Part shown: positions 19,028 through 28,366 of the stretch, in pieces
Layout of the letters: every line of letters starts with the position of its first letter
Numbering within the stretch: position 1 is the stretch's first letter
From: Streptomyces fulvoviolaceus
Lineage (GTDB): Bacteria > Actinomycetota > Actinomycetes > Streptomycetales > Streptomycetaceae
Assembly (NCBI RefSeq): GCF_000718165.1
Contig: NZ_JOEY01000029.1
Coordinates: 1 to 64,000 of the forward strand
Reading direction: 5' to 3'
DNA length: 64,000 bases
Program-made: the position numbers and the translations under genes
Notes under the pieces: model-generated
The model's input: only the letters and a program-made list of their open reading frames with translations
Databases searched by the model: none
Told to the model about the DNA's origin: nothing

Positions 19028-20107
19028 GTGAGCGAGACGAGCCCCAAGCTGCGCGCCGAGCTGGAGGGTATCCCCACCTACAAGCCGGGCAAGCCCGCCG
19101 CGGCCGGTGGTCCGGTGGCCTACAAGCTGTCCTCCAACGAGAACCCCTACCCGCCGCTGCCGGGCGTGATGGAGACCGTGACGGCCGCGGTCTCGTCGTT
19201 CAACCGCTACCCGGACATGGCCTGCACGGGCCTGATGAACGAGTTGTCGGAGCGCTTCGGCGTCCCGCTCTCCCACCTGGCGACGGGTACCGGTTCGGTC
19301 GGCGTCGCCCAGCAGCTGGTCCAGGCGACCTCCGGGCCGGGCGACGAGGTCATCTACGCCTGGCGGTCCTTCGAGGCGTACCCGATCATCACGCAGATCA
19401 GCGGTGCCAAGGCGGTGCAGGTGCCGTTGACGCCGGGCGATGTGCACGATCTGGACGCGATGGCCGACGCGATCACCGACCGGACCCGGCTGATCTTCGT
19501 CTGCAACCCCAACAACCCGACGGGCACGGTCGTGCGGCGGGCCGAGCTGGAACGCTTCCTCGACCGGGTGCCGGGTGACGTGCTGGTGGTGCTGGACGAG
19601 GCGTACCGAGAGTTCATCCGCGACGCCGAGGTGCCGGACGGCGTCGAGTTGTACCGCGACCGGCCGAACGTCTGCGTCCTGCGCACCTTCTCCAAGGCGT
19701 ACGGCCTTGCCGGCCTCCGCGTCGGCTTCGCGATCGCCCACGAGCCGGTGGCCGCGGCGCTGCGCAAGACCGCGGTGCCCTTCGGGGTCAGCCAGCTCGC
19801 CCAGGAGGCGGCGATCGCCTCGCTGCGCGCCGAGGACGAACTCCTGGGCCGGGTCGGCTCGCTGGTGTGTGAGCGCAACCGCGTGGTCGAGGGACTGCGG
19901 GCCCAGGGCTGGACGGTGCCCGAGACCCAGGCGAACTTCGTGTGGCTGCGGCTGGGGGAGCACACGGCCGCGTTCGCGGCGGCGTGCGAGCAGCACGGGG
20001 TCGTGGTCCGGCCGTTCCCGGGCGAGGGCGTGCGGGTGACGGTCGGGGAGACCGAGGCGAACGACATCTTCCTGAAGGTGGCGGAAGGGTTCCGCAAGGA
20101 GCTTTAG
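19028..20107 (+). CDS. hisC: Histidinol-phosphate aminotransferase family protein
   Basis: A 359-aa fold-type I PLP aminotransferase. The PLP lysine lies in [16 protein letters not shown] (about residue 225). Other family elements are [21 protein letters not shown], and C-terminal [16 protein letters not shown] containing the substrate carboxylate Arg. HisC-type enzymes transaminate imidazole-acetol phosphate in histidine synthesis. This copy stands alone, outside a his operon, so it may be a second paralogue with aromatic amino acid activity. The GTG at 19028 follows AGGAGGAC. Confidence 0.92.
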   Translation: MSETSPKLRAELEGIPTYKPGKPAAAGGPVAYKLSSNENPYPPLPGVMETVTAAVSSFNRYPDMACTGLMNELSERFGVPLSHLATGTGSVGVAQQLVQATSGPGDEVIYAWRSFEAYPIITQISGAKAVQVPLTPGDVHDLDAMADAITDRTRLIFVCNPNNPTGTVVRRAELERFLDRVPGDVLVVLDEAYREFIRDAEVPDGVELYRDRPNVCVLRTFSKAYGLAGLRVGFAIAHEPVAAALRKTAVPFGVSQLAQEAAIASLRAEDELLGRVGSLVCERNRVVEGLRAQGWTVPETQANFVWLRLGEHTAAFAAACEQHGVVVRPFPGEGVRVTVGETEANDIFLKVAEGFRKEL

Positions 20108-20444
20108 GTGTCCGCCGGTTCAGCAGGTTCCACGGGCTCGCGAGGTGGCATTCGTCACCCCGCGAGGTCGGTGTGGGGCCGTGGGGGAGCGCCCGGGGCA
20201 TCCCGTGTCGGGTGTTCCACCAGCTGAGAACCCCTTGGTGAGCCATGGGGCGACCGGTCCGGGCTCGGTGGGGCCGCTCGGTCCGCCCTTAGGGACCCCC
20301 CGCCCAATGAGTGTCGAACTGTCATGCGTCATAATTGCTTGTGAATGTGAACGCGTTCACAAGCGTGTCCCGGTTGCTCCAATGATGTGTGTGACATAAG
20401 GGGCAAACTGCCGCTGTACCACGGCACGTAAGGAGACTGACGAC
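20108..20444. other. cyd promoter region
   Basis: A 337-bp spacer. The 5' two thirds are GC-rich without a clear signal. The 3' third (20320-20440) is AT-richer and holds the Rex operator and the cydA SD (AAGGAG). A CATAAT element at 20330-20335 could be a -10 box just upstream of the operator, which would let Rex block transcription; no matching -35 box is convincing. Confidence 0.55.
20346..20361. promoter_or_regulatory. Rex operator (ROP) upstream of cydABCD
   Basis: TGTGAACGCGTTCACA is an exact match to the Rex consensus TGTGAAC-N3-TTCACA. Rex is the NADH/NAD+-sensing repressor known to control cydABCD in Streptomyces coelicolor. The site is 84 bp before the cydA start. Confidence 0.93.
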
Positions 20445-21959
20445 GTGGACTTGGCTCTGGCGCCGGAGACATTGGCGCGATGGCAGTTCGGCATCACCAC
20501 CGTCTACCACTTCCTGTTCGTCCCCCTGACGATCTCGCTCGCCGCTCTCACGGCCGGACTGCAGACCGCCTGGGTGCGCACGGAGAAGGAGAAGTACCTC
20601 AGGGCGACCAAGTTCTGGGGCAAGCTCTTCCTGATCAACATCGCGATGGGTGTGGTCACGGGCATCGTGCAGGAGTTCCAGTTCGGCATGAACTGGTCCG
20701 ACTACTCACGCTTCGTCGGTGACGTCTTCGGTGCCCCGCTCGCCTTCGAGGCCCTGATCGCCTTCTTCTTCGAGTCCACCTTCATCGGCCTGTGGATCTT
20801 CGGCTGGGACAAGCTGCCCAAGAAGATCCACCTGGCCTGCATCTGGATGGTCTCGATCGGCACGATCCTGTCGGCGTACTTCATCCTCGCGGCCAACTCG
20901 TGGATGCAGCACCCTGTGGGCTACAAGATCAACGAGGCGAAGGGGAGGGCCGAACTCACCGACTTCTGGCTGGTCCTGACCCAGAACACCGCCCTCGCCC
21001 AGGCCTTCCACACCCTCTCCGCCGCGTTCCTCACCGGCGGTGCGTTCATGGTCGGCATCTCCGCCTTCCACCTGCTCCGCAAGAAGCACATCAGCGACAT
21101 GAAGACCTCGCTGCGGCTCGGCTTGGTCACCGTCGTCATCGGAGGCATGCTCACCGCGATCAGCGGCGACACCCTCGGCAAGATCATGTACGAGCAGCAG
21201 CCGATGAAGATGGCCGCGGCCGAGGCCCTGTGGGACGGCGAGAAGCCGGCGCCCTTCTCGATCTTCGCCGTCGGCGACGTCGACAAGGGCCACAACAAGG
21301 TCGCCATAGAGATCCCGGGCCTGCTGTCCTTCCTGGCCAAGGACGACTTCACCTCGTACGTCCCCGGCATCAACGACGTCAACAAGGCCGAGCAGGAGAA
21401 GTACGGGCCCGGCGACTACCGGCCCAACATCCCCGTCGCCTACTGGGGCTTCCGCTGGATGATCGGCTTCGGCATGACGTCCTTCGCGATCGGCCTGCTC
21501 GGACTCTGGCTGACCCGAAAGAAGTTCCTGCTGCCGCAGCACCTGAGGGTCGGCGACGACGAGGTGCCGAACGTCGTGCTGCTTCCCAAGGCCAAGAAGG
21601 CCCTCGGTCCGAAGCTCACCAAGTGGTACTGGCGCATCGCCGTCCTCACCATGGGCTTCCCGCTGATCGCCAACTCCTGGGGCTGGATCTTCACCGAGAT
21701 GGGCCGCCAGCCGTGGGTCGTCTACGGCGTCCTGCAGACCCGCGACGCGGTCTCCCCCGGCGTCTCCCAGGGCGAGATCCTCACCTCGATGATCGTCTTC
21801 ACCAGCCTGTACGCCATCCTCGCCGTCGTCGAGGTCAAGCTGCTCGTGAAGTACGTCAAGGCCGGCCCACCCGAGCTCACCGAGGCCGACCTCAACCCGC
21901 CCACGAAGATCGGCGGCGACGCCCGTGACGCCGACAAGCCAATGGCCTTCTCGTACTAG
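20445..21959 (+). CDS. cydA: Cytochrome bd oxidase subunit I
   Basis: A 504-aa membrane protein, subunit I of the high-affinity quinol oxidase. His22 (TTVYHFLF) is the heme b595-side ligand position, and a second heme-ligand His lies in AQAFHTLSAAF at about residue 190. The GRQPWVVYG motif precedes the C-terminal helices. The family Glu-rich helix FEALIAFFFESTFIG is present. The GTG at 20445 follows AAGGAG. It is first gene of a cydA-cydB-cydCD operon under Rex control. Confidence 0.98.
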   Translation: MDLALAPETLARWQFGITTVYHFLFVPLTISLAALTAGLQTAWVRTEKEKYLRATKFWGKLFLINIAMGVVTGIVQEFQFGMNWSDYSRFVGDVFGAPLAFEALIAFFFESTFIGLWIFGWDKLPKKIHLACIWMVSIGTILSAYFILAANSWMQHPVGYKINEAKGRAELTDFWLVLTQNTALAQAFHTLSAAFLTGGAFMVGISAFHLLRKKHISDMKTSLRLGLVTVVIGGMLTAISGDTLGKIMYEQQPMKMAAAEALWDGEKPAPFSIFAVGDVDKGHNKVAIEIPGLLSFLAKDDFTSYVPGINDVNKAEQEKYGPGDYRPNIPVAYWGFRWMIGFGMTSFAIGLLGLWLTRKKFLLPQHLRVGDDEVPNVVLLPKAKKALGPKLTKWYWRIAVLTMGFPLIANSWGWIFTEMGRQPWVVYGVLQTRDAVSPGVSQGEILTSMIVFTSLYAILAVVEVKLLVKYVKAGPPELTEADLNPPTKIGGDARDADKPMAFSY

Positions 21960-21977
21960 GCCGAGGGAGATCGAGTC

Positions 21978-22982
21978 ATGGAACTTCACGACGTCTGGTT
22001 CGTGCTCATCGCCGTCCTGTGGACCGGCTACTTCTTCCTGGAGGGCTTCGACTTCGGGGTCGGCATCCTCACCAAGCTGCTGGCCCGGAACCGGACCGAG
22101 AAGCGGGTGCTGATCAACACCATCGGCCCCGTCTGGGACGGCAACGAGGTGTGGCTGCTCTCGGCCGGCGGCGCGACCTTCGCCGCCTTCCCCGAGTGGT
22201 ACGCCACGCTCTTCTCCGGCTTCTACCTGCCCCTGCTGTTCATTCTCGTCTGTCTGATCGTCCGCGGTGTCGCCTTCGAGTACCGGGCCAAGCGGCCCGA
22301 GGAGAACTGGCAGCGCAACTGGGAGACCGCGATCTTCTGGACCTCGCTGATCCCCGCGTTCCTGTGGGGTGTGGCCTTCGGGAACATCGTGCACGGCGTG
22401 AAGATCGACCAGGACTTCGAGTACGTCGGTACCTTCTGGGACCTGCTCAACCCGTACGCGCTCCTCGGCGGACTGGTGACGCTGACGCTGTTCACCTTCC
22501 ACGGCACGGTGTTCACGGCGCTCAAGACGGTCGGGGACATCCGGGAGCGGGCGCGGAAGCTGGCGCTTCAAGTCGGCCTCGTCACCGCCGTGTTCGCGCT
22601 GATCTTCCTGCTGTGGACGCAGGTCGACAGCGGTGACGGCGAGAGCCTGGTCGCGATGATCGTGGCGGTCATCGCTCTGGTCGCAGCGCTGGCGGCCAAC
22701 CAGGCCGGGCGTGAGGGCTGGTCGTTCGCGCTGTCCGGCGTCACCATCGTGGCGGCCGTGGCGATGCTCTTCCTGACGCTCTTCCCGAACGTCATGCCGT
22801 CCTCGCTCAATGCGGACTGGAGCCTCACGGTCACCAACGCGTCGTCGAGCCCGTACACCCTGAAGATCATGACCTGGTGCGCGGTGATCGCCACGCCGGT
22901 CGTGATGATCTATCAGGGCTGGACCTACTGGGTGTTCCGCAAGCGGATCGGTACGCAGCACATCGCCGACGCTGTGCACTGA
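21978..22982 (+). CDS. cydB: Cytochrome bd oxidase subunit II
   Basis: A 334-aa multi-helix protein, starting MELHDVWFVLIAVLWTGYFFLEGFDFGVG, which is typical of CydB. It lies 18 bp after cydA with SD GAGGGAGA. It pairs with CydA to form the oxidase core. A 32-bp palindrome containing parS begins 8 bp after the stop. Confidence 0.97.
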   Translation: MELHDVWFVLIAVLWTGYFFLEGFDFGVGILTKLLARNRTEKRVLINTIGPVWDGNEVWLLSAGGATFAAFPEWYATLFSGFYLPLLFILVCLIVRGVAFEYRAKRPEENWQRNWETAIFWTSLIPAFLWGVAFGNIVHGVKIDQDFEYVGTFWDLLNPYALLGGLVTLTLFTFHGTVFTALKTVGDIRERARKLALQVGLVTAVFALIFLLWTQVDSGDGESLVAMIVAVIALVAALAANQAGREGWSFALSGVTIVAAVAMLFLTLFPNVMPSSLNADWSLTVTNASSSPYTLKIMTWCAVIATPVVMIYQGWTYWVFRKRIGTQHIADAVH

Positions 22983-22989
22983 GTCCGAG

Positions 22990-23021
22990 TTGGGGCATGT
23001 TTCACGTGAAACATGCCCCAA
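22990..23021. promoter_or_regulatory. parS: parS site within a perfect 32-bp palindrome
   Basis: The core GTTTCACGTGAAAC is at 22999-23012. Symmetry extends perfectly on both sides to 22990-23021 (outer arms TTGGGGCAT / ATGCCCCAA), so the element could also fold as a hairpin in the cyd transcript. It lies between cydB and cydCD. Confidence 0.95.
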
Positions 23022-23043
23022 CGTGCCCCACTGAGAAGAGGGT

Positions 23044-26000
23044 GTGTTTCACGTGAAACCGATCGACCCGCGTCTGCTCCGGTACGCCCGCGCCACTCGC
23101 CTCTTCATGGTGGCGGTCGTCGGTCTGGGTGTCGTCGGAGCGGCGCTGGTCATCGCCCAGGCGATGCTCATCGCCGAGGTGGTGGTCGGCGCATTCCAGC
23201 ACGGCCTGCCGGTCGCCGAACTCCGCACTCCCCTGCTGCTGTTGGCGGCGGTCGCGTGCGGGCGGGCGATCGTTTCCTGGCTCACCGAACTCGCCGCGCA
23301 TCGCGCGAGCGCTGCGGTGAAGTCCGAGCTGCGGGGGAGGTTGCTGGAGCGGGCCGCGGCGCTCGGGCCCGGGTGGCTGAGCGGACAGCGGACCGGATCG
23401 TTGGTCGCGCTGGCCACGCGCGGAGTTGACGCCCTCGACGACTACTTCTCGCGCTATCTGCCGCAGTTGGGGCTGGCGGTGGTCGTGCCGGTGGCGGTGC
23501 TGGCGCGCGTCGTCACCGAGGACTGGGTCTCGGCGGCCATCATCGTCGGCACACTGCCGCTCATCCCGGTCTTCATGGTGCTGATCGGCTGGGCCACGCA
23601 GTCCCGGATGGACCGTCAGTGGCAGTTGCTGTCCCGGCTGTCCGGACACTTCCTGGACGTCGTCGCGGGGCTGCCGACCCTGAAGGTATTCGGACGGGCC
23701 AAGGCGCAGGCCGATTCGATCCGGCGCATCACCGGCGAGTACCGGCAGGCGACCATGCGGACGCTGCGGATCGCCTTCATCTCCTCCTTCGCGCTGGAGC
23801 TGCTGGCGACGCTCTCCGTGGCCCTGGTCGCCGTGACGATCGGGATGCGGCTCGTCCACGGCGAGATGGATCTGTACGTCGGTCTGGTCATCCTCGTGCT
23901 CGCACCCGAGGCGTACCTTCCGCTGCGTCAGGTGGGGGCGCAGTATCACGCGGCGGCGGAGGGGTTGGCCGCCGCCGAGGAGATCTTCCAGGTTCTGGAG
24001 ACGCCCGTGCCGGCGTCGGGGACCGGTGCCGTGCCGGCGGGCGCGATGTCCTTCGAGGGGGTCACCGTCCGGTACCCCGGGCGGTCCGGGAACGCCGTGT
24101 CGGACGTGTCCTTCGCCGTCGAACTCGGGGAGACGGTCGCGCTCGTCGGGCCGAGCGGTGCGGGCAAGTCGACGCTGCTGAACGTACTGCTGGGGTTCGT
24201 GCCGCCCGCCGAGGGGCGGGTGCGGGTCGGGGGAGTCGATCTCACCGACGCCGACCTGGAGGAGTGGCGGTCACGGGTCGCGTGGGTGCCGCAGCGGCCG
24301 CACGTGTTCGCCGGGACGATCGCGGAGAACGTACGGCTGGCTCGTCCCGACGCGGACGACGACGCCGTACAGCAGGCGCTGGGGGACGCGGGGGCGCTGG
24401 AGTTCGTGGACGCGCTGCCCCAGGGGCCCGACACCGTGCTCGGCGAGGACGGCGCCGGACTCTCTGCCGGGCAGCGGCAGCGGCTCGCACTGGCGCGGGC
24501 GTTCCTCGCGGACCGGCCGGTGCTGCTCCTCGACGAGCCGACGGCGGCGCTCGACGGGGCCACCGAGGCCGAGGTCGTGGAGGCGGTACGGCGGCTGGCG
24601 GTCGGGCGGACGGTGCTGCTGGTGGTGCACCGACCGGCGTTGCTGGGGGTGGCGGACCGGGTGGTGCGGCTGGAGGAGCCGCCCGTGCTCCCCGCTCACG
24701 TGGAGACCAGGACGGTTCAGGCCCGCCCGATCGAGGCGGACGCGCCCCTCGCCGCGGATGCGCCGGACCCGGCTGTGCCGACCGCGGAGACGCGTGGCGG
24801 CCTCGCCCGCGTCCGCGCCATGTCCGGCCCCCGGCGTGGCCGCCTCGCCCTCGCGCTGCTGCTCGCCAGCCTCGCGCTCGGCAGTGCCGTCGGGCTCATG
24901 GCCACCTCCGGGTGGCTCATCTCGCGGGCCTCGCAGCAGCCGCCGGTGCTGTATCTGATGGTGGCGGTCACGGCGACACGGGCCTTCGGCATCGGGCGGG
25001 CCGTCTTCCGGTACGCCGAGCGGCTGGTGTCGCACGACGCCGTGCTGCGGATGCTCGCCGACACCCGGGTGGCCGTCTACCGGCGACTGGAGCGGCTGGC
25101 GCCCGCCGGGCTGCGGCAGACCCGCCGGGGTGACCTCCTGTCGCGGCTCGTCGCCGACGTGGACGCCCTGCAGGACTACTGGCTGCGGTGGCTGTTGCCC
25201 GCAGGAACGGCTCTCACCGTGTCCGCCGCCTCCGTCGGCTTCACCGCCTGGCTGCTGCCCGAGGCCGGCGCCGCGCTCGCCGCCGGGCTGCTGACGGCCG
25301 GGGTGGGCGTCCCGCTCGTCACCGGTGCCGTCGCCCGGCGCGCGGAGCGCAGGCTGGCTCCCGCACGTGGCGTGCTGGCGACGCGGGTGACCGATCTGCT
25401 CACCGGCACCGCCGAGTTGACCGTCGCAGGTGCCCTGCCCGCCCGTACCGCCGAGGCACGGCGGGCCGACGGCACCCTCACCCGGATCGCCTCACGAGCC
25501 GCGACCGCCACCGCGCTCGGCGACGGGCTCACCGCACTGATCTCCGGCCTGACCGTCGCCGCCACCGCCCTCGTGGGCGCCCAGGCGGTCGCCGGCGGGC
25601 GGCTGAGCGGCGTCGCCATGGCCGTCGTCGTCCTCACCCCGCTGGCCGCCTTCGAGGCCGTCCTCGGGCTGCCGCTGGCCGTGCAGTACCGCCAGCGGGT
25701 GCGCAGGAGTGCGGAGCGCGTGTACGAGGTGCTGGACGCGCCCGAACCCGTACAGGAGCCGGAGCGGCCGCGGCAGGCGCCCGCGTCGCCGTTCCCGGTG
25801 GTCGTCAAGGGTCTGGCCGCCCGCCACGAGGGGCAGGACCGGGACGCTCTCGCCGGGCTCGACCTGACCCTCACGGAAGGCCGCCGGATCGCCGTCGTAG
25901 GGGCGTCCGGCTCCGGCAAGACGACGCTCGCGCAGGTGTTGCTGCGCTTCCTGGACGCGGACGCGGGCTCGTACACGCTCGGCGGTGTCGACGCGTACGC

Positions 26001-26541
26001 CCTGGAGAGCGACGACGTACGGCGGCTCGTGGGGCTGTGTGCGCAGGACGCGCACCTCTTCGACAGTTCGGTGCGCGAGAACCTGCTCCTCGCGAAGAAG
26101 GGCGCGACCGAGGACGAGCTGCGTGACGCGCTGAAGCGGGCCCGGCTGCTCGACTGGGCCGACAGCCTGCCCGACGGGCTGGACACGCTGGTCGGTGAGC
26201 ACGGGGCGCGGTTGTCCGGTGGACAGCGGCAGCGGCTGGCGCTGGCCCGGGCACTGCTCGCCGACTTCCCCGTCCTCGTGCTCGACGAGCCCGCCGAGCA
26301 TCTCGACCTGCCCACCGCCGACGCGCTCACCGCCGATCTGCTGGCCGCCACCGAGGGCCGTACGACACTGCTCATCACCCACCGGCTGGCCGGCCTGGAG
26401 TCGGTCGACGAGGTGATCGTGCTGGACGCGGGGCGTGTGGTGCAGCGGGGTGGCTACGCGGAACTGGTGGCGGCGGAGGGGCCGTTGCGGGGGATGGCGG
26501 AGCGGGAGGCGGAGTCGGAGCTGCTGGTGGCGGCGCGCTAG
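23044..26541 (+). CDS. cydCD: Fused CydD-CydC heterodimeric-type ABC transporter
   Basis: An 1165-aa fusion of two ABC exporter half-transporters, needed for assembly of bd oxidase (export of cysteine and glutathione or an equivalent thiol). Half 1 (1-560) has six helices, Walker A GPSGAGKST (about 369), signature LSAGQRQRL and Walker B LLLDEPTAAL. Half 2 (600-1165) has Walker A GASGSGKTT (about 954), signature LSGGQRQRL and Walker B LVLDEPAEHL. Separate genes encode the halves in E. coli; the fusion is common in actinomycetes. The GTG at 23044 follows GAAGAGGG; a GTG at 23053 is the alternative. Both are inside or beside parS. Confidence 0.96.
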   Translation: MFHVKPIDPRLLRYARATRLFMVAVVGLGVVGAALVIAQAMLIAEVVVGAFQHGLPVAELRTPLLLLAAVACGRAIVSWLTELAAHRASAAVKSELRGRLLERAAALGPGWLSGQRTGSLVALATRGVDALDDYFSRYLPQLGLAVVVPVAVLARVVTEDWVSAAIIVGTLPLIPVFMVLIGWATQSRMDRQWQLLSRLSGHFLDVVAGLPTLKVFGRAKAQADSIRRITGEYRQATMRTLRIAFISSFALELLATLSVALVAVTIGMRLVHGEMDLYVGLVILVLAPEAYLPLRQVGAQYHAAAEGLAAAEEIFQVLETPVPASGTGAVPAGAMSFEGVTVRYPGRSGNAVSDVSFAVELGETVALVGPSGAGKSTLLNVLLGFVPPAEGRVRVGGVDLTDADLEEWRSRVAWVPQRPHVFAGTIAENVRLARPDADDDAVQQALGDAGALEFVDALPQGPDTVLGEDGAGLSAGQRQRLALARAFLADRPVLLLDEPTAALDGATEAEVVEAVRRLAVGRTVLLVVHRPALLGVADRVVRLEEPPVLPAHVETRTVQARPIEADAPLAADAPDPAVPTAETRGGLARVRAMSGPRRGRLALALLLASLALGSAVGLMATSGWLISRASQQPPVLYLMVAVTATRAFGIGRAVFRYAERLVSHDAVLRMLADTRVAVYRRLERLAPAGLRQTRRGDLLSRLVADVDALQDYWLRWLLPAGTALTVSAASVGFTAWLLPEAGAALAAGLLTAGVGVPLVTGAVARRAERRLAPARGVLATRVTDLLTGTAELTVAGALPARTAEARRADGTLTRIASRAATATALGDGLTALISGLTVAATALVGAQAVAGGRLSGVAMAVVVLTPLAAFEAVLGLPLAVQYRQRVRRSAERVYEVLDAPEPVQEPERPRQAPASPFPVVVKGLAARHEGQDRDALAGLDLTLTEGRRIAVVGASGSGKTTLAQVLLRFLDADAGSYTLGGVDAYALESDDVRRLVGLCAQDAHLFDSSVRENLLLAKKGATEDELRDALKRARLLDWADSLPDGLDTLVGEHGARLSGGQRQRLALARALLADFPVLVLDEPAEHLDLPTADALTADLLAATEGRTTLLITHRLAGLESVDEVIVLDAGRVVQRGGYAELVAAEGPLRGMAEREAESELLVAAR
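23046..23059. promoter_or_regulatory. parS: parS site overlapping the cydCD start
   Basis: A perfect GTTTCACGTGAAAC, 47 bp (start to start) from the preceding parS. It begins within the GTG start codon region of cydCD and encodes its second to fifth residues (FHVK). Confidence 0.93.
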
Positions 26542-26603
26542 AAGCGCCACCCGGCTTTCTGACTCGACTTTCTGGGTTAAAAGGGACTAATTACGCTCGG
26601 GGT

Positions 26604-28262
26604 ATGTCCCCTGCCGAGAGTCAGTCCGCCGAACTCGCCGCCCGCGTGCCGCAGCTGCTGGAGGCGATGCGGTCCGTCGGCAGCGGGCTGGAACTGCACT
26701 CCACGCTGGACCGGATCTGCGAGACCGCGGCGGCGCTGACCGGCGCCCGGTACGCGGCCATCGGTGTCGTCGACGAGGACGGCGACGGTCTCGCCGACTT
26801 CGTCTACCACGGGGTCGACGAGGCGACCGCCCGGCGTATCGGACGCCTGCCCGACGGGCGCAGGGGACTGCTGGGAGCCCTCATCCGCGACCCGGAACCG
26901 GTCCGGCTCGCGGACCTGACCTCGGACCCGCGCTCGTGCGGCATCCCCGAACACCATCCGCCGATGCGCGGCTTCCTCGGTGTCCCCATCCGCGTCCAGG
27001 GCGAGATCTTCGGCAACCTGTACCTGGCGGAGAAGCACGGGGCCGAGCCGTTCAACGACTACGACCTCAACCTGGTCCGGGTGCTGGCCACGGAGGCCGG
27101 CATCGCCGTCGGCAACGCCCGTCTGTACGAGGCCGCGGGGCAGCGCGAGCGCTGGATCGACGGATCGGTCGCCGTCACCACCGCCCTGCTGTCCGGCGGT
27201 GACGCCGACGATGCCCTCCAGGTCGTCGCGGAACAGGCTCGCCGGCTGTCCGGATCGGCGGCCGGGATCGTGCTGCTGCCCGGCGACGAGGGCGGCCTGG
27301 AGATCGTCGCGGTGGCCTCGGACCGGGCCTCGGAGATGTTGGGAACGGCCGTCCCGCCGGAGAGCGAGATCGTGTCCGAACTGCTCGACGGACAGGCCGT
27401 GTTCGTCGAGGACGCGGCCACCGACCCGCGGATCGTCACCGGCTTCGCGCGCGGCTACGGGCCGACCATGATGCTGCCCCTGCAGAGCGACGGCCGCGTC
27501 CTGGGCAGCCTCGTCACGCCACGCGCGCGGGGAGAGCGCCCGTTCACGCAGGCGGAGCGCACCCTGGGGATCCAGTTCGCCTCGCAGGCCGCGCTCGCGC
27601 TGATGATGGCCGAGTCCCAGCGCGACCGGGAACGGCTCGCGGTGTACGAGGACCGCGACCGCATCGCCCGCGACCTGCACGACCTCGTCATCCAGCGGCT
27701 GTTCGCCACCGGGATGATGCTGGAGAGCGCCCAGCGCCGGTCGGTCGTGCCCGAGGTCCAGGACGGCGTCGGCAAGGCGGTCGACGAACTCGACGTCACC
27801 ATCCAGGAGATCCGCACCGCGATCTTCGCGCTCCAACAGGGCCCGGCCGAGGTTCCGTCGGGGCTGCGCACACGCGTCCTGCGGGAGATCACCATGGCGG
27901 CGGTGCCGCTCGGCTTCAAGCCCTCGCACCGCTTCGCCGGCCCGGTCGACACCATGGTCGGCGACCTCACCGGCAAGAACCTCATCGCGGCCCTGCGCGA
28001 GGCCCTCTCCAACGCCTTCCGGCACGCCGAGGCCTCCCGGATCGACGTCGTCGTCGACGCGACCGTGAACCTGCCGGACGGCCGCCCCGGCGTACGCCTG
28101 ACCGTCGCGGACGACGGCGTCGGCATCCCCCAGGGCGGTCGGCGCAGCGGCCTTCGGAACCTCAGGCGGCGCGCGGAGTCCCTCGGCGGCGACAGCCGGC
28201 ACGGGCCCGGCATCGGGGAGGACGACGGCGGCACGACGGTGGTGTGGCAGGCGCCGTACTGA
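26604..28262 (+). CDS. DosS/DevS-like GAF-GAF histidine kinase
   Basis: A 552-aa sensor kinase: GAF-A (about 20-165), GAF-B (about 185-335), HisKA_3 dimerisation domain with phospho-acceptor His359 (RIARDLHDLVIQR), and HATPase (ALREALSNAFRHAEA, DDGVGIP). GAF-A has PEHHPPMRGFLGVPIRV, matching the region of mycobacterial DevS that carries the heme-binding His149, so an oxygen/NO/redox-sensing heme is plausible. It sits directly after the bd oxidase genes on the same strand. No response regulator is adjacent; it is an orphan here. Confidence 0.92.
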   Translation: MSPAESQSAELAARVPQLLEAMRSVGSGLELHSTLDRICETAAALTGARYAAIGVVDEDGDGLADFVYHGVDEATARRIGRLPDGRRGLLGALIRDPEPVRLADLTSDPRSCGIPEHHPPMRGFLGVPIRVQGEIFGNLYLAEKHGAEPFNDYDLNLVRVLATEAGIAVGNARLYEAAGQRERWIDGSVAVTTALLSGGDADDALQVVAEQARRLSGSAAGIVLLPGDEGGLEIVAVASDRASEMLGTAVPPESEIVSELLDGQAVFVEDAATDPRIVTGFARGYGPTMMLPLQSDGRVLGSLVTPRARGERPFTQAERTLGIQFASQAALALMMAESQRDRERLAVYEDRDRIARDLHDLVIQRLFATGMMLESAQRRSVVPEVQDGVGKAVDELDVTIQEIRTAIFALQQGPAEVPSGLRTRVLREITMAAVPLGFKPSHRFAGPVDTMVGDLTGKNLIAALREALSNAFRHAEASRIDVVVDATVNLPDGRPGVRLTVADDGVGIPQGGRRSGLRNLRRRAESLGGDSRHGPGIGEDDGGTTVVWQAPY

Positions 28263-28366
28263 CAGGGCCACAAAGACGCCCCGCGTGACCCGTCTGCCGC
28301 AACGTGTCCCCCAGCCGTACGAGTTGAAAATGACCGGGCACCGTCGCGCGGGACACGATCGCTGAC

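Noticed and set aside
20706..23021. A 771-codon minus-strand reading frame opposite cydA and cydB
   Set aside because: It mirrors two well-supported genes, lacks SD and its composition (Arg-, Gly-, Asp-, Glu-rich) is that of an antisense frame in high-GC DNA.
26560..26603. A DevR/DosR-type box (GGGACT half-site) upstream of the kinase gene
   Set aside because: Only the left half GGGACTA matches; the right half is absent.
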